The notes under the pieces were generated by a model, which worked only from the letters and a program-made list of their open reading frames with translations, was not told the origin of the DNA and made no database searches. From the NCBI GenBank assembly GCA_015039365.1, contig WION01000033.1, forward strand, positions 1 through 64,000: a DNA stretch of 64,000 bases, given 5' to 3'. The DNA is from Amanita rubescens (Eukaryota > Basidiomycota > Agaricomycetes > Agaricales > Amanitaceae). Positions 22,386 through 34,164 of this stretch are shown here, piece after piece. The position numbers and the translations under genes were made by a program. Every line of letters begins with the position of its first letter. Positions within the stretch are counted from its first letter, which is position 1.

Positions 22386-22916
22386 TCGCTATGTCTTTAT
22401 CAGTGGATGATTGGCACATCATACTCAGTATGTAAACTACTCTGCCCATTGCAGTGTCATCATTGCCGGACTATTTTCATGCCTATATATACATTATCAT
22501 ATGCACAACACACATCTTCCGCCTATTGCAACACTGTTTTAAGCGGATGAAAACAGATACATTCTGCACACTTTGTATGTAAATGACAGACCAACTCATC
22601 CGCGCTTCCTGGTGTTCTCATCCGCGGTTGCTTTTGTGCTAAACATATGTTTCATATGTGTTTCACATGTTATACACAACAAACTTCCGCGCATTATTTC
22701 TTACTTTTGTGCCATGTTTCTGGCTAAATCAATACAATAACCCCCCCGCAGTATACTATGCTAACTCCGAAAAGCACCTATAATCATCCATATAGTAAAA
22801 CATGGGTATGACCTCCATATGGGACAAAATGCGTTGCATACAACATGAGGTAGACCATGGGTTGAACTTTCTGAAGCAATGTGTAATTTACGGCTCGCCT
22901 AACCCACCGGCCTCTT
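22386..22916. other. TCCGC-rich decayed repeat and spacer
   Basis: CATCCGC, TTCCGC and GCGGATGA motifs recur (22500-22700) followed by TTTTGTGCCATGTTTCTGGCTAAATC. The same order occurs at 35950-36180, so this is the 3' part of a dispersed repeat family. The last 150 bp before the gene at 22917 show nothing else. Confidence 0.45.
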
Positions 22917-23934
22917 ATGGACCCTCAGTCACTGCCCACTGACCCCCCACCCTTGAAATCCTTGTCCTTTCCATCATCGCAACCTTTTCGCTTCACATTT
23001 TCACCTCCAGGTGCATTGCAGCCTGTGCAGAGAGCTCTCTCATTCACATTTGCCGAGCACCTCCACTCGCCTATGCGGCCTATCAAGAACACCACATTTT
23101 GCAGTGGCTACAGCTCATCCGAATTGCAACCTCAGCCTTGGAGTTCCTCTGGAAGTTCCTTCATGGTTGCCAATGCCACTCCCGAATCAGAAATAAGCGA
23201 GGTGTGTCTACCCTTTTGTTGATTGTTGCATCACCTATCAATGCGTTATGAAGGATCCTGCATCCCAAGTGCCCCGCACAGTGTCTCCGGTGCCCACGGA
23301 GATCCTGGACGATCCGCCAGTAGAGGATATCATAGCCAATGTCGTTGCGCATGGCATCAAAATTCGGGACTTTGCTTCAATGGAAGAGGTATCCAAGTCA
23401 ACACTAAAACCCGTACCCGAGATTTTTGACCCATTCCTTGCTGTGGCAGAGTTTGAATATCGCTTGGACGACAAAGGGTTTAGGTGGCCCATCCCAGGAA
23501 AGATGCTTCGTCGTCTTCTCGTAATAGGATGGGTTTCACAGGAGGAGGTTGCGCAGAGATGTGCCCCGATGGATATCGATGCCCTGAAGATGTATGACAT
23601 GAAGATCGCTGTGGATATTCAAGAAGGCCTTGGCGTATACCCCTGGCGCTCACTCAAATGGGCGGCTGTGCCAACGGAGCAAGGGAGGAAGAGGCTTGTC
23701 ATGAAATACATGCAGCACTTTGTCACCATGGACAGAGCTAGAATACATCTTGAGGCACTTGAGCGCAAAGAGAAGCTATCCCAGGTCCAAGCTGAGGAGG
23801 AAGAGCGTCTCGTGAGGGAGATTTTGCGGCGGCAAGGATTCAAGGAGAAGGGACGGGCAAGGATGGGGGTGTTACCGGAGGATTGGGGCAATCTGACATC
23901 CGCTGAGCCCTTCAGTGAGGAATGCTGCGAATGA
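22917..23934 (+). CDS. Two-exon hypothetical protein, about 321 aa
   Basis: Exon 1 is 22917-23201 and exon 2 is 23254-23934, joined by a 52-nt phase-0 intron (GAG|GTGTGT ... TTATGAAG). The start is the first ATG of the open frame. The N-terminal 95 residues are Ser/Pro-rich and look disordered (LPTDPPPLKSLSFPSSQPF). The second part looks folded: PVPEIFDPFLAVAEFEYRLD, KMLRRLLVIGWVSQEEVAQR, MDIDALKMYDMKIAVDIQEG and YPWRSLKWAAVPTEQGRKRL. A helical charged C-terminus follows (HLEALERKEKLSQVQAEEEE). No known domain was recognised. Codon use and the clean intron suggest a real gene, although it lies in a repeat-rich neighbourhood. Confidence 0.65.
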
Positions 23935-24973
23935 AGCAGCTGGCCGTGAATAATACATCCTTGATTGTAGGCTGGAGCTGGACTGCAGATATCGATGTCT
24001 GCAAATAGAACGTCTATTTTTAAACTTTATCCGATCATCACATTCAACAACTTGAATACAATCTGACGTCGTTGATTGTCTACAGTGTACACCATGCGTC
24101 CCTCGGCGCGCGACGGATTTACTGAAATTTGGCCACGCTAAGTTGTAGAAGCTGGCGGTCACAATGTGACACTGACCTTGACAGCGCTCGACACTACCTC
24201 GGTGCATCCCCAAGTATACGAGAAATCATGTGGCGGGCTCGAGCTCCTCATCCGGGACTTTTGCCTCCCTACCCCTGCCGGAGAATCCTACTTAGCTAGA
24301 TGCATCTACTTCTCTATCAATTGACAACGCGGTCACAATGCTTGGCCATGGGAGAGGAATCACAGGTGAGCTATCGATGCCGCTACAAAGATGGTGGCTT
24401 TGCTCACCATGCGACTTGGGAAGCTTTACCTCCTGCACCCTACCTCTCGTTTGCGTCATTGGATCGCAAATCTGTCGGGTCTCTAGCAACATTTCGTCGC
24501 ATTTGAGCAAGCATATGGCACGGTCCACGACTTGTACGTAGCCCATCCATCGCGGAACTACATCATGACTTGAACCGAACTTCAAGGTCGTTCAACTGAC
24601 GTCTTTATGCCTAACCGCGGACGCCTTGCATCATACTTCAGGATGCACTGAAAATTGAACTGAAAAAGGGCTATCAAGACGTGTTATTCGGAGACTCTTG
24701 TATCCACCTTGTCTAACGTTGCTTGCAACTAACGAGAGGATGGTAGTCAAATTAACGAAGAGATGAGGGTACTTTTTTGTCCTCCTTGATTCGTCTATCA
24801 AATGTAATTCGCAGTTAGATGTTGGAAGCAGGAATTTTGGCTTCTGGAGGTGCTATGTGATAGGTTTAGGCGTTTTTGCTTCCGCTAATCCATTTATAAA
24901 CGGGTTTTTAGTTCATTTTCCGATTTGAAGTCGGTGATGCTGACTTGGGCGAGGAAACACCCATTAAGACCAA
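23935..24973. other. Intergenic region, no recognised gene
   Basis: Several short frames on both strands overlap without family motifs or plausible splice chains. The frames near 24300-24585 could be remnants of a gene, but nothing supports one. No structured repeat was seen. Confidence 0.4.
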
Positions 24974-25339
24974 CATCAGGAAAAAGGGGAAAAAACTAAT
25001 TGCAACTAATTGGATCTGTGATGCTGGAGCACTAGTTGTCTGATTGTCTGATCATCTGGCCAATGCTGGACCACTAATTGTCTGATTGTCTGATTGTCTA
25101 ATTGTCTGACATTGTCTAACAACAGGCAGTCAGACGGTATCAGACAGCATTAGACAATGTCAATCAATTAGACAATTAGACCACTAGTATGCCAGTGCTG
25201 GTTAGACCTGGTTAGACAATCAGACAATTAGACAGCTAGTGTTCCAGCACTGGCCAGATGATCAGACAATCAGATAACTAGTGTTCCAGCTCCCCAGATC
25301 CAATTAGTTGCAATTAGTTTTTTCCCCTTTTTCCTGATG
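24974..25339. mobile_element. Foldback element with perfect 44-bp inverted ends
   Basis: The outer 44 bp (24974-25017) and the last 44 bp (25296-25339) are exact inverted copies, starting CATCAGGAAAAAGGGG. Further in, TCTGATCATCTGGCC pairs with GGCCAGATGATCAGA, so nearly the whole 366 bp folds back. The middle holds GTCTGATT / AATCAGAC short repeats. A target duplication is not clear; the flanks share at most AA. There is no coding capacity, so this is a MITE or foldback element of unknown superfamily. Confidence 0.75.
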
Positions 25340-25969
25340 AATCAACCTTGCAACATATGTTGATTATCAATACTCTTGCTAGAACCTACGAACGCTGACA
25401 CAGGTCTGGCATGGTCGTGCTCGCTGATGAAATCCTTCTTCGGAACAGACCATCAAGCCAAGCCTGAGTTCTGAAGATGTAGCAGGCGCTTTTCGCACGG
25501 AGTCAATGCCGAATGCATGTGTTCGTCTGCAGCGTCAGTGTTACCCGCGGACAGGGTGCCGGTGCATGTTTTCATTATGGTTGCCAGCGTCTAATTCCCT
25601 ACATCCTAGCTCCAGAGAACAACAGAATGGGCCACCCGCAACGCTCTAGGGTGCGTGCGGCTCTCAAGGAACTCCATTTCACACCCCGGGGGATTCTTCT
25701 CGCACACTCACAACTTTGAAATCAACGATTCTTGTTTCTACCATGCCAGCCATAATGTCCATTATGACTATCGCGAAGGTGAGACAAGCAAAAGCTGTTT
25801 ACTCTTTAGACACCGTTTTGATTGCAAGTCACAGAGCTTCTTCAATAGTACATTTTGGAAGGAGCACCTCACGATTTCAGGGAACATTCTCCTTGGCCCG
25901 TGTGTCGTTCCAGTAGTCGTCAAGAGGTCTTGAAGATAACCGTGGATTGTGTTGAAGATTCACACCCGC
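25340..25969. other. Spacer between foldback and LTR element
   Basis: Short frames such as 25655-25933 have no recognised motif. No repeats were noted. Confidence 0.35.
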
Positions 25970-26307
25970 TGTAACAACGAAAGTGGAGGTGCAGTGTGCA
26001 ACCTCCGACGTTCCGATGCGGCCGTGCGAGTTCGGCAGCACCAAAGGGTGCTCGTCCACTTCGGTCGCACTCGTCGGGGCTCGGAAAGATCAACTCAAGT
26101 GAGGGGTAGTAAAAGCTTGTATATCAAACTAACTACGACAATATATGTACTGTAGACCTCGTGTAAGCTACGTGTGTCCGACCCGAAACGGAACTGTCGG
26201 AATGTGTCGGAATGTGTCGGAATGTGTCGGAACTGGCGGACGGTGGGGGAGACGTTCAGAATGCTGCGGAACGTGCTGCACAATGTAAACGGATTCCATC
26301 CGTTACA
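25970..26307 (-). repeat. LTR, left copy (3' LTR on the minus strand)
   Basis: 338 bp, TGTAAC...GTTACA inverted tips. Near-identical to 28525-28862. Contains four imperfect copies of TGTCGGAA at about 26190-26235. Confidence 0.75.
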
Positions 26308-28038
26308 CCCACTCATTAGTTTTGAATGTTGACGTCAGTCAACCTATAATGCATCGGTGGATGAACGAGATGAATGTCGGCGGCAAAGGAAGTGAGGTCG
26401 GAGGTGAGACGGAGTGTCAGCGGAAGCCCGTGATGGTGTTGACAGTGTCGACGGAGTCCGATTGTGCATAGGTAGTCGCAAACAAGGGAGTCGGGGATGG
26501 CAATAGGGTTCAGGAATTGTTGGAGGTCTCAGTGGCAGTCGGCGTGCTGCGGATGTTGTCGGGATGTGGAGGAGGGGCGTGTCGAGGTGTGGATAGCAGA
26601 TGGCGTGTCGGCGGATGTCGTCGTAGGCGGTAGAAAGTGTTGGCGAGGTGGGGCGCTACTTCCCGCGATCGCGGTCATCCCAGTAATCCGAATCAATAGC
26701 ACGGACCCCTGTAAGGCTGCTATGATGTTTCCTGAGATGCCGTCGGCGCAATACGGTGTTAAAGAGTGGTGTCGGAGTCGGTAGTGCTAGTCAAATGATA
26801 AAGGGCCTAAGGTGAGTCCTGCGTTGTGCGTACTGATATCCATTCTCCGAGTCTGTCCCAACGTCCCCCACACTCCAAGTAGGCTTCAGGCTGGCTTGGT
26901 GAAGGGTCTTGTGCAGAGGTAATGCCGGCGGCGATGAGACGTGGTGTTGAGGGTCCGACGAGCGTGAACTTGACCGTTTTGAACGAATACGGCTACGCCG
27001 TATCCCGATCCTGGGTAGAAAAAGAAAAAAAAGCTGAAAAAAAAGATGGCGACTCGCGGGCATCGGTGGAATGATGATAGAGTGAGCGGAGATGCTGGCA
27101 TCATCGAAATACGGCGACGGATGGCTGTAGCGGGCGCGAGAGGTGAAAGGAGGGTGCAGCGTGGTCTACACGTGTCGGAGAGGCGGGCAAGGTGGCAATA
27201 AGGAGGGGCTAGGCTGTGACGGAAGGGACGTGGTCATTCAGGGTATAGCTGGTGTGGTTGCGGCTGGTATGTGAGGCTGGGCATGCGATAGGTCAGGGGC
27301 TGTGGATAGGCTGCAACGTCGGCTGATGGGTTCCGATGTGCTCCAATAAGGCTGCGGCCGTTGTAGACGGGTGGCGGGACGCGATGCAGAGATGATGTAT
27401 GGTGTGGACACATGCTGGAAGGCTGTGCGTGCGGATGGGCTGCAATAGCGGCTGATGGCGTCCGATAAGGTTGTGGCAGGGTGCAGACGTCGTGTGGCAG
27501 TCTTGGCAGGCTCTAATGGTTTCCGATGGACTCCGATGACTCCGATAAGACAACAGAGAGCTGCAGGCAGGTGGCAACTCGGCAGGGCAGCTGGGGTGGG
27601 ACGTGGCTGGTAGCTCAGAATCAGCGAGCGTAGATAGCAGCAGGGAGTGGCGCTGTGCATGTCGGAAGGGTGGAATGCAGAGAATAGGGGCCCGATGGGA
27701 TCCGATAGCGGCGTGGCAAGCTGTAGACGGTGTGTGGCATGCTTGGCGGGCTCCGATGGTGTCGGATGGAATCTGATAAGGCTGCGGATGGGCTGTAGAT
27801 GTCGTACGGCGGCTCGACGGGTCAGATGAGAGCTGGCAGTGGGTAGCAACGGCGTTGTGCATGTTGGCGAGCTGGGGTGCAGATGCAGCGTGTTTGGCAG
27901 TAACTAGCAGACACATGAGAGCGGGGATGAGCTGATGGGGCCGTCCAGAAAGAATGAGCGCCTCCGGGGCTGTTTGTGAATGAAAAACGAGGGTTTCTTG
28001 AGTGCGGCCAAAGGCTGGACCGAGCGGTGGGCTCCAGT

Positions 28039-28356
28039 TGTAACAACTCAAAAGAGGCTGTGTTGCGCACAACCCCCGAGTGTTTCGGCGTGTGCCGAAA
28101 GAGTTCGGTGGACGGGGCAGTCGCACCCAACCTCGGCCGCACTGTCGGACGATGGAACTAAAGTGGTCGGAAGGAAAGAAGGTGTATAAAACTAAACTAC
28201 GACACGTTTATATAATGTCTACCTCATGTACTACATGCGTCCGACGATCCGATGCGTCCGATGTCGGGTTTCGGGGTCCGCAGTGTCGGAGGTCAGAGCC
28301 CGCCATGTGTCGGGTTTGAGCACTGAGTACAACGTAGCCGGTATCGGCACGTTACA
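28039..28356 (-). repeat. Diverged LTR of the same family inside the element
   Basis: 318 bp with the same tips (TGTAACAAC...CACGTTACA) and partial similarity to the outer LTRs. The preceding 80 bp (GTGAATGAAAAACG... GGACCGAGCGGTGGGCTCCAGT) are also duplicated before the right LTR. This suggests a nested or recombined copy. Confidence 0.6.
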
Positions 28357-28524
28357 TCGGCGTGCTGGAGTGCAGAAGTGATGCGTTTGGCAGTAACCAG
28401 CAGATGTATGCGAATGAGAATGAGCCAATGGGGTCGTCCAGGTAGAATGAGACCTCCGGGGTCATTTGTGAATGAAAAACGGGGTTGAGTGCGATCCAAA
28501 ATGGACCGAGCGGTGGGCTCCAGT

Positions 28525-28862
28525 TGTAACAACAAAAGTGGAGGTGCAGTGTGCAACCTCCGACGTTCCGATGCGGCCGTGCGAGTTCAGCAGCACCAAA
28601 GGGTGCTCGTCCACTTCGGTCGCACTCGTCGGGGCTCGGAAAGATCAACTCAAGTGAGGGGTAGTAAAAGCTTGTATATCAAACTAACTACGACAATATA
28701 TGTACTGTAGACCTCGTGTAAGCTACGTGTGTCCGACCCGAAACGGAACTGTCGGAATGTGTCAGAATGTGTCGGAATGTGTCGGAACTGGCGGACGGTG
28801 GGGGAGACGTTCAGAATGCTGCGGAACGTGCTGCACAATGTAAACGGATTCCATCCGTTACA
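28525..28862 (-). repeat. LTR, right copy (5' LTR on the minus strand)
   Basis: 338 bp, near-identical to 25970-26307, with TG...CA tips. Followed on the minus strand by a TGG-starting primer-site candidate. Confidence 0.75.
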
Positions 28863-29890
28863 CCGCGCCGGCTTGTCATATGAAGAAACGGTCCCACATA
28901 TGTCGAATTGAATGTATCACGTATGCAAGGGCGCGGCACGTAGCAGGAGCGCGACGCATCAGCATCATAATCGAGGGTCTCACCTTACAAGCTCAAACAG
29001 ACCAACGAAGAAAACCACATGACACGTCACAAGCGCTCCTTGACACTTGCAGACTTCTCTCCATCACTGCTTGCCGTCTTGCCTGGGAACGTCTGGGAGA
29101 TCTCTACGGCTATTTCGACCCTTACATTCTCCCCATCTCCGAACCCGGGTCATCAATCGGTTTCTTCGCTGGCTACCTTGCACCTACCAGGCAGTGGCAT
29201 TCAGCCTTCATGCAGCTGTCATTACGCTGCCAGATGTGCAGAGAATGGAAACAAACATCGAGGGAATCAACTTGCGCACGACATTTTCAATCATACATAA
29301 AGGAAGGAGGGGCCATGGCATAACATTTAAGTTCGTGCGGGCATCCTCTAACACTGGCTGCAATAGTAATAAGAGTTGGTACCAAGAAAGATACCTCGAG
29401 ATCGAGAGACCACTACTCGAACATTCTGCAGTGCGTCCTCGCGTTAACTGGGCCGCTCGCCGGGTTCAGAAAGATTTGCTGATGGTAAGAAATTACCTTT
29501 TGGCTGATCCGCTACTGACGTTCCTTGTTTTCTTTATTCTCTTTCAGGTCGCCATTTGACGATTCGGTGTCGCACTTTGCCCCACCAGAGGCCACTCATC
29601 AAGCCCAAGGGGACTCTCTTTGACTAAACCATTCTCCTCCGCGCGGCCGCCCTGCTAACTCAACTCTACCACGCCCCATCCAAGTCTAGCTCAATGCATT
29701 CGCCATCTTTGTATATCAAACCGCTACTGCTTATGCAATGCTATGCTCTATATGCCTACCTCAATCCCTCGAGACCTCGTAACCATTGCATCGAATCGGC
29801 AGTGACGACGAAGGCGAGTCTGATGAGGCTGACTCGGATGGCGAGGCGGATGATATGTTAAGATACGCAGAGCTCTAAGTCAAGAGGCCG
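28863..29890 (+). other. Possible remnant of a small spliced gene
   Basis: Frame 29047-29559 reads VITLPDVQRMETNIEGINLR and RVNWAARRVQKDLLM. A good intron (GTAAGAAA...CTCTTTCAG, about 29485-29548) could join it to RHLTIRCRTLPHQRPLIKPK and a stop near 29622. A separate acidic stretch (SDDEGESDEADSDGEADD) ends at about 29877 just before the DAHP synthase remnant. No family was recognised, and the start is unclear. Confidence 0.3.
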
Positions 29891-29898
29891 CTCCGCCC

Positions 29899-31330
29899 GT
29901 GAACTTGTTTATTGCTTTGTTTGACTACATATGTTCGAACGTGAGTACAGCTTTATTCACTCCATTGGCCGTGAGAAACTCTAACCATCACTCAGTACTA
30001 CTTCACTGTCACCTCAACCACAAGGTTTGTAACACCGGACTCAAGTGTTCCGAGGCCGAAATGAAATGTAGGTCTTATAATCGGCGCGTCGCGCGAGTTT
30101 CGGTAACGCTCCATTAAAATACCGGCATCTTCCGAAGATCAACAAGTACAAATATCTACATTCACTGAGGATGCTCAATGTGCTGCGGGTGCGGACACTA
30201 AACTGGGGACCGGTTCAAGAAGAGGAGGCGGTGAGTAGGGCCGTTAATGGGCGCAAAATCACAAGTCTGATGTCAACTAGCGCCCTTCACGCGTACTCGC
30301 AGCCAAAACCCGTCAACAGCTCTATGCTGTCAGGAAGGGCATGATACAAAGACCCAGCACCTCACAGTCATGCGTATCGGCCGTATCACAAGACAGTACT
30401 ACGCAAAGCCTAGAAGCAGCCCCTATGAGCAAATCGGTGACCGCCCAGTCATAAGCTTCGGATTCGACCCCAATGACAGGACTCCAGAACGTCTCCTCAG
30501 GTTCGTATCTGCTGCCCCGAGTCTTTTTCCCTCCTTATCAATCACACAAGGCCCACTTTTGCTCGACAACCACACTCGACTACATCCGTACCCTCGCATC
30601 AGGATTTGCCTCTCTTCATCACCCCAGAGACTGGTCCTTGGCACATGTTCGCTCTCCTTCCATCCGGTAAGCTTCGATCTCCTTCAATCTGTGCTTCTCA
30701 CTCTTTAGTACCCTCCAGCCGCGAATTCGAATCCATCATAGCTTCCCTCTCAGATGCCCTGGACTTTTAGCCGCACCATCAGCAACCTTTCAGCTTCTTC
30801 TGCAACCGCCGACCATGTTGATTTCTATACCAGTCACGAAGGTCTCTTACTCGATTACGAACGTGCCATGACTCGTTTCCCTCCCCGCTCCAAGCACACC
30901 CGATAGCTACAATACCTCCGCTTTTATGGGTCGGCGATAGAACCAGGCAGTTGGACGGTGAACATGTCCAGTATTTCCGTACCATCTGGATTCATTCAGG
31001 AACCCATGGATGTCAGAAACGGGTAGAGTGGCCCTCATTACGCGCTATGGTGCCCCCAAGGTACGTTTCCTCGTCTTAAATTCCTTCTTTCGCTAAACGT
31101 CGTTGATCCAGATTGGCGATCATTTACCGGCCCATATCAAAGCTGTATTAAACTCTGGAGATCCCGTTGCCTGGCTTTGCGATCCCATGCATGAGTGCGT
31201 TGCGTGATGTTCTTGTGCTCTCCAACTATCTCAAAAAATTTGATTTCCTTTTTTCTTCAGCACGCTCACTGGTGCCTTAGCAGGTTTGAAGAAACCTCGA
31301 CGGAAAAGACATATACGAAAACTCTCGGCT
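29899..31330 (+). pseudogene. Class II DAHP synthase (3-deoxy-7-phosphoheptulonate synthase) remnant
   Basis: The enzyme condenses phosphoenolpyruvate and erythrose-4-phosphate, the first step of the shikimate pathway. Recognisable class II segments appear in order: LFDYICSN (29917), MRIGRITRQYYAKPRSSP (30370), FDPNDRTPERLLR (30465), LASGFASLHHPRDWSLAHVR (about 30590-30650), FESIIASLSDALDF (30725), VDFYTSHEGLLLDYERAMTR (30818-30880), LLWVGDRTRQLDGEHVQYFR (30920-30980), GRVALITRYGAPK (31025), GDHLPAHIKAVLNSGDPVAW with CDPMH (31115-31190), and NTLTGALAGLKKPR (31262). Two or three intron positions look normal. Stops (for example after SDALDF) and frameshifts between segments, plus missing segments, mark it as decayed. 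Introns show that it derives from fungal nuclear DNA, not recent bacterial transfer. Confidence 0.8.
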
Positions 31331-32780
31331 ACGTGGAGACTCGCAAATACCTCCTTGTTCAGTGTTTGCCTTCCTTTTTCTTGCGTTCAGACCATCCCCT
31401 TCGAAAAACTTGAACCTTGCGAGTGTTGTTGGCCCCCGGTTGTGGAAAAAAAAGAAAACAGATGTTTTAGATTGGGACCGACTTCTATCGATACGGTAAG
31501 CATCGCTACCAATTTGCCCGTATTCATATCTATGAACATTCCTTGAAGTTTAGATGATGTTAGGATCCAGCCAGAAGGATGGCAAGGACCGCTTTGGGTG
31601 GATGGTTGTAATGCGAGGTGGATGACGTTTTCACCTGCGTGAGTCTGTGGTTGTTGAGCTGCTCTACTTCTCCGAGTGTTCCGCAAGTTGAGTTGTGTTT
31701 CTTTGTCCAGAAGCTCTGGACATCTAGTCGTACTTCGGTGCTGGAAAGAAAGGTCATACTCATTGACCTCACGATTCCCTTGACGGTGAGCACAACATCA
31801 TCACGCGTGGGTTGGGACCTCATTTTTCATACTCGTGACTAGTGGTGGGAGCCTCGTTCGACAATCGTCCTTGGCTTGTTTGTGCAATTGGTGTAATGGT
31901 AATCAGTCTACTCATGTCTCGTGCAAATTACCAGTTTTGTCTGTTCTATTGCCACCATTGTCATACTTTATATTACAACAATGTAAACCTTGTATTTCCA
32001 AGTATCCATCTTCGCGGAGTAAATTGCAAAAAAAGGGCCTCGAACCTGCCGTGCAAAGCAGCGGCCCATATAATACCAAGTGTTCTGTTTACGCTATTGA
32101 CTGCGAGAATCGACTTTTACTTATTGATGCACGTTTCAGTGAGCAACACAGCACCAGAGTAGAGAACGATAGAGATGACGGCGATGATGTCGCGATGCCA
32201 GCGCGATGCGTTTCAGTGACTGGTACAACGACGGCCTTGTTATCGGGACGTTACATACTCGTAATTTGTGGCTATTTGAGCAATCACGTGTTAGTTGAAG
32301 TTCAAATCGACACTGCGACGTTTACATTCTCCCCCAGCCCATTCACAATGTGCGCGATCGCCTCTCCCTTGCTGTCTACTTTCCCTCTGAATTTATGGTT
32401 TACTAGTGCTCATCTGCTCCGCCTGGCGAGTCAACATGCAATTCATACCTATATCACCAAACCCTGTCCCTGCTTTCGATCAAATCGCTCTCTTCTCCCT
32501 TGGCTCTTTCTCATACTGGCATCGTCTCTGGTATCATCTTCAACTTAGTCCGCCTCCCTGGCACTGCCAAGCATTCGTCCCTTCTCATGTATGCCCTCAC
32601 ACGCGGATTCTTCTATTATTTTATTTTATTTGTATTCTCAACTGTTTCTCGCACTGCTCCCTCCCTCAGTCTCATCTGTGGATTCTTCAACAGTTTCTTG
32701 CACAGCCCAAGTCTTTCTCGCATAACCCAGGGTTCCTTCTTCTCATGTGCAGATTTCCAGTCTTCTCTCTACTTCTGATC
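31331..32780. other. Intergenic region and start of minisatellite frame
   Basis: 31331-31560 may hold eroded 3' sequence of the DAHP synthase copy. Beyond that, frames at 31560-32550 on both strands show no known domain. A GGTTCGAGGCC box followed by seven T on the minus strand (about 32015-32050) was examined as a tRNA and rejected. Confidence 0.35.
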
Positions 32781-33620
32781 TTGCCTACCCTTCAACCGTT
32801 CCTCAGCTTTCCCATCCTGTCTTCTCTCAAATCTCTGGGATTCTTATGTTCTTTTGCCTGCCCTTCAACCGTTCCTCAAATGGCCCAGCTTTCCTATCTG
32901 GCGTTCCTCCCTTCCCATGTACGCCCTCCAGTCTTCTTTCAAACCTTTGGGATTCCCATGTTCTTTTGCCTGCGTCCCACCCGTTCCTCGAATGGCCGAG
33001 CTTTCCTATCTGGCATTCCTCCCCTCTTATGTACGCCCAGTGATTCAAAGTTCAGTCCTTACGTTCTTTTGCCTGCCCTTCAACCGTTCCTCGAAGGGCC
33101 CAGCTTTCCTATCTGGCATTCCTCCCTTCCCATGTACGCCCTCCGGTCTTCTTTCAAATCTCTGGGATTCCCACGTTCTTTTGCCTGCGTCCCACCCGTT
33201 CCTCGAATGGCCGACTTTCCTATCCGGCGTTCCTCCTCTTATGTACGCCTAGTGATTCAAAGTTCAGTTCTTACGCTCTTTTGCCTGCCCTTCAACCGTT
33301 CCTTGAAGGGCCCAGCTTTCCTATCCGGTGTTCCTCCCCTCTTATGTACTCCCTCTGGTCTTCTTTCAAATCTCTGGGATTCTTAGGTTCTTTTGCCTGC
33401 CCTTCAACCGTTCCTTGAACGGCCCATCCCATCCTTTCTTCTCTCAAATCTCTGAGATTCCCATGTTCTTTTGCCTGCCCCCCAACCATTCCTCGAATGG
33501 CTCAGCTTTCCTATCCAGCGTTCATGTACGCCCTCCGGTCTTCTCTCAAAGCTCTGGGATTCTTGTGTTCTTTTGCCTGCCCCTCAACCGGATCCACGCC
33601 CTTCAACCGTTCCTTGAATA
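32780..33620. repeat. Minisatellite of about 110-bp units in a dimer of about 215 bp
   Basis: TTCTTTTGCCTGC recurs at about 32848, 32961, 33066, 33177, 33277, 33388, 33465 and 33570. Two unit types alternate (one with CCCTTCAACCGTTCCT, one with GTCCCACCCGTTCCTCGAATGG), which gives a higher-order period near 215 bp. The unit length is not always a multiple of three, but plus-strand frames stay open (SFPIW.SS.PMYAL.SSFKSLG) for several hundred bases. Pyrimidine-rich on the plus strand. Coding status is doubtful. Confidence 0.7.
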
Positions 33621-34150
33621 GCCCAGCTTTCCTATTCAGCATTCAGTCGGATTCTCGTGTCCTTAAGCATGCCCTAAACGGCTCACCTTCGTTCTGGTGT
33701 GCAGTCCCAGTCCTCTCCAATCTTGCACCACCCAGCATTCCTCCCTTCTCATGCACGGCCTCCTGTTTTTGTGTGCGCGAGCCAGCGTTCCTTCTCATGC
33801 GCGGATTCCCTTCTCGTGTGTGGGTTCTTTGTCCTTGCCCTTTGGCTGCTTGTGCGGTGTGGCATTCCTCCTCATGTGCCATCTGGTCTTCAAGCTTCTA
33901 GACGGTTCCTTGGATAGCCTAGCTTTCTCTGTTCTCTGTCTTGAATCCCAGGTTCTTATGTAGTTAGCAAGCATTCCTCCCTTCTCATGTGGATTCTTCT
34001 GACTTAGCATCCTTCCCTCATGTATGCCCTTTCTTGGCTGCTGTATCTGACACCCCTGGATTGTTTCATGTCCAACTGTTTTTGCCCTCTTTAATCTTGG
34101 TTATGACATAGGTAGTCAATGATATTATTGAAGGTTTTGGGATGGTTTCT
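33621..34150. other. Pyrimidine-rich spacer
   Basis: Degenerate CATTCCTCCCTTCTCATG repeats continue from the minisatellite to about 34020. No gene was recognised. Confidence 0.4.
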
Positions 34151-34164
34151 GTCAACTGGGTGAT

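Larger units (their letters stand above)
25970..28862 (-). mobile_element. Non-autonomous LTR retrotransposon with a nested related LTR
   Basis: Two 338-bp direct repeats (25970-26307 and 28525-28862) start TGTAAC and end GTTACA and differ at only about three positions. They are flanked by CCGC on both sides, a possible 4-bp target duplication. On the minus strand the upstream LTR is followed after two bases by TGGAGCCCACCGC, a plausible primer binding site, so the element is likely minus oriented. The 2.2-kb interior has no gag or pol, only low-complexity Pro/Ala/Ser frames and degenerate GGCTGATGGGTTCCGATG-type repeats (27240-27850). It must have relied on enzymes from another element. Confidence 0.7.

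Noticed and set aside
27238..28126. Long minus-strand frames of 203 and 277 codons as genes of the LTR element
   Set aside because: Low-complexity His/Pro/Ser/Ala composition, two overlapping frames open at once, and internal tandem repeats indicate a composition artefact. No gag or pol motif is present.
32010..32060. tRNA-like minus-strand sequence with GGTTCGAGGCC and a T7 run
   Set aside because: The T-arm, anticodon arm and acceptor stem do not pair into a cloverleaf. Only the B-box-like motif fits.
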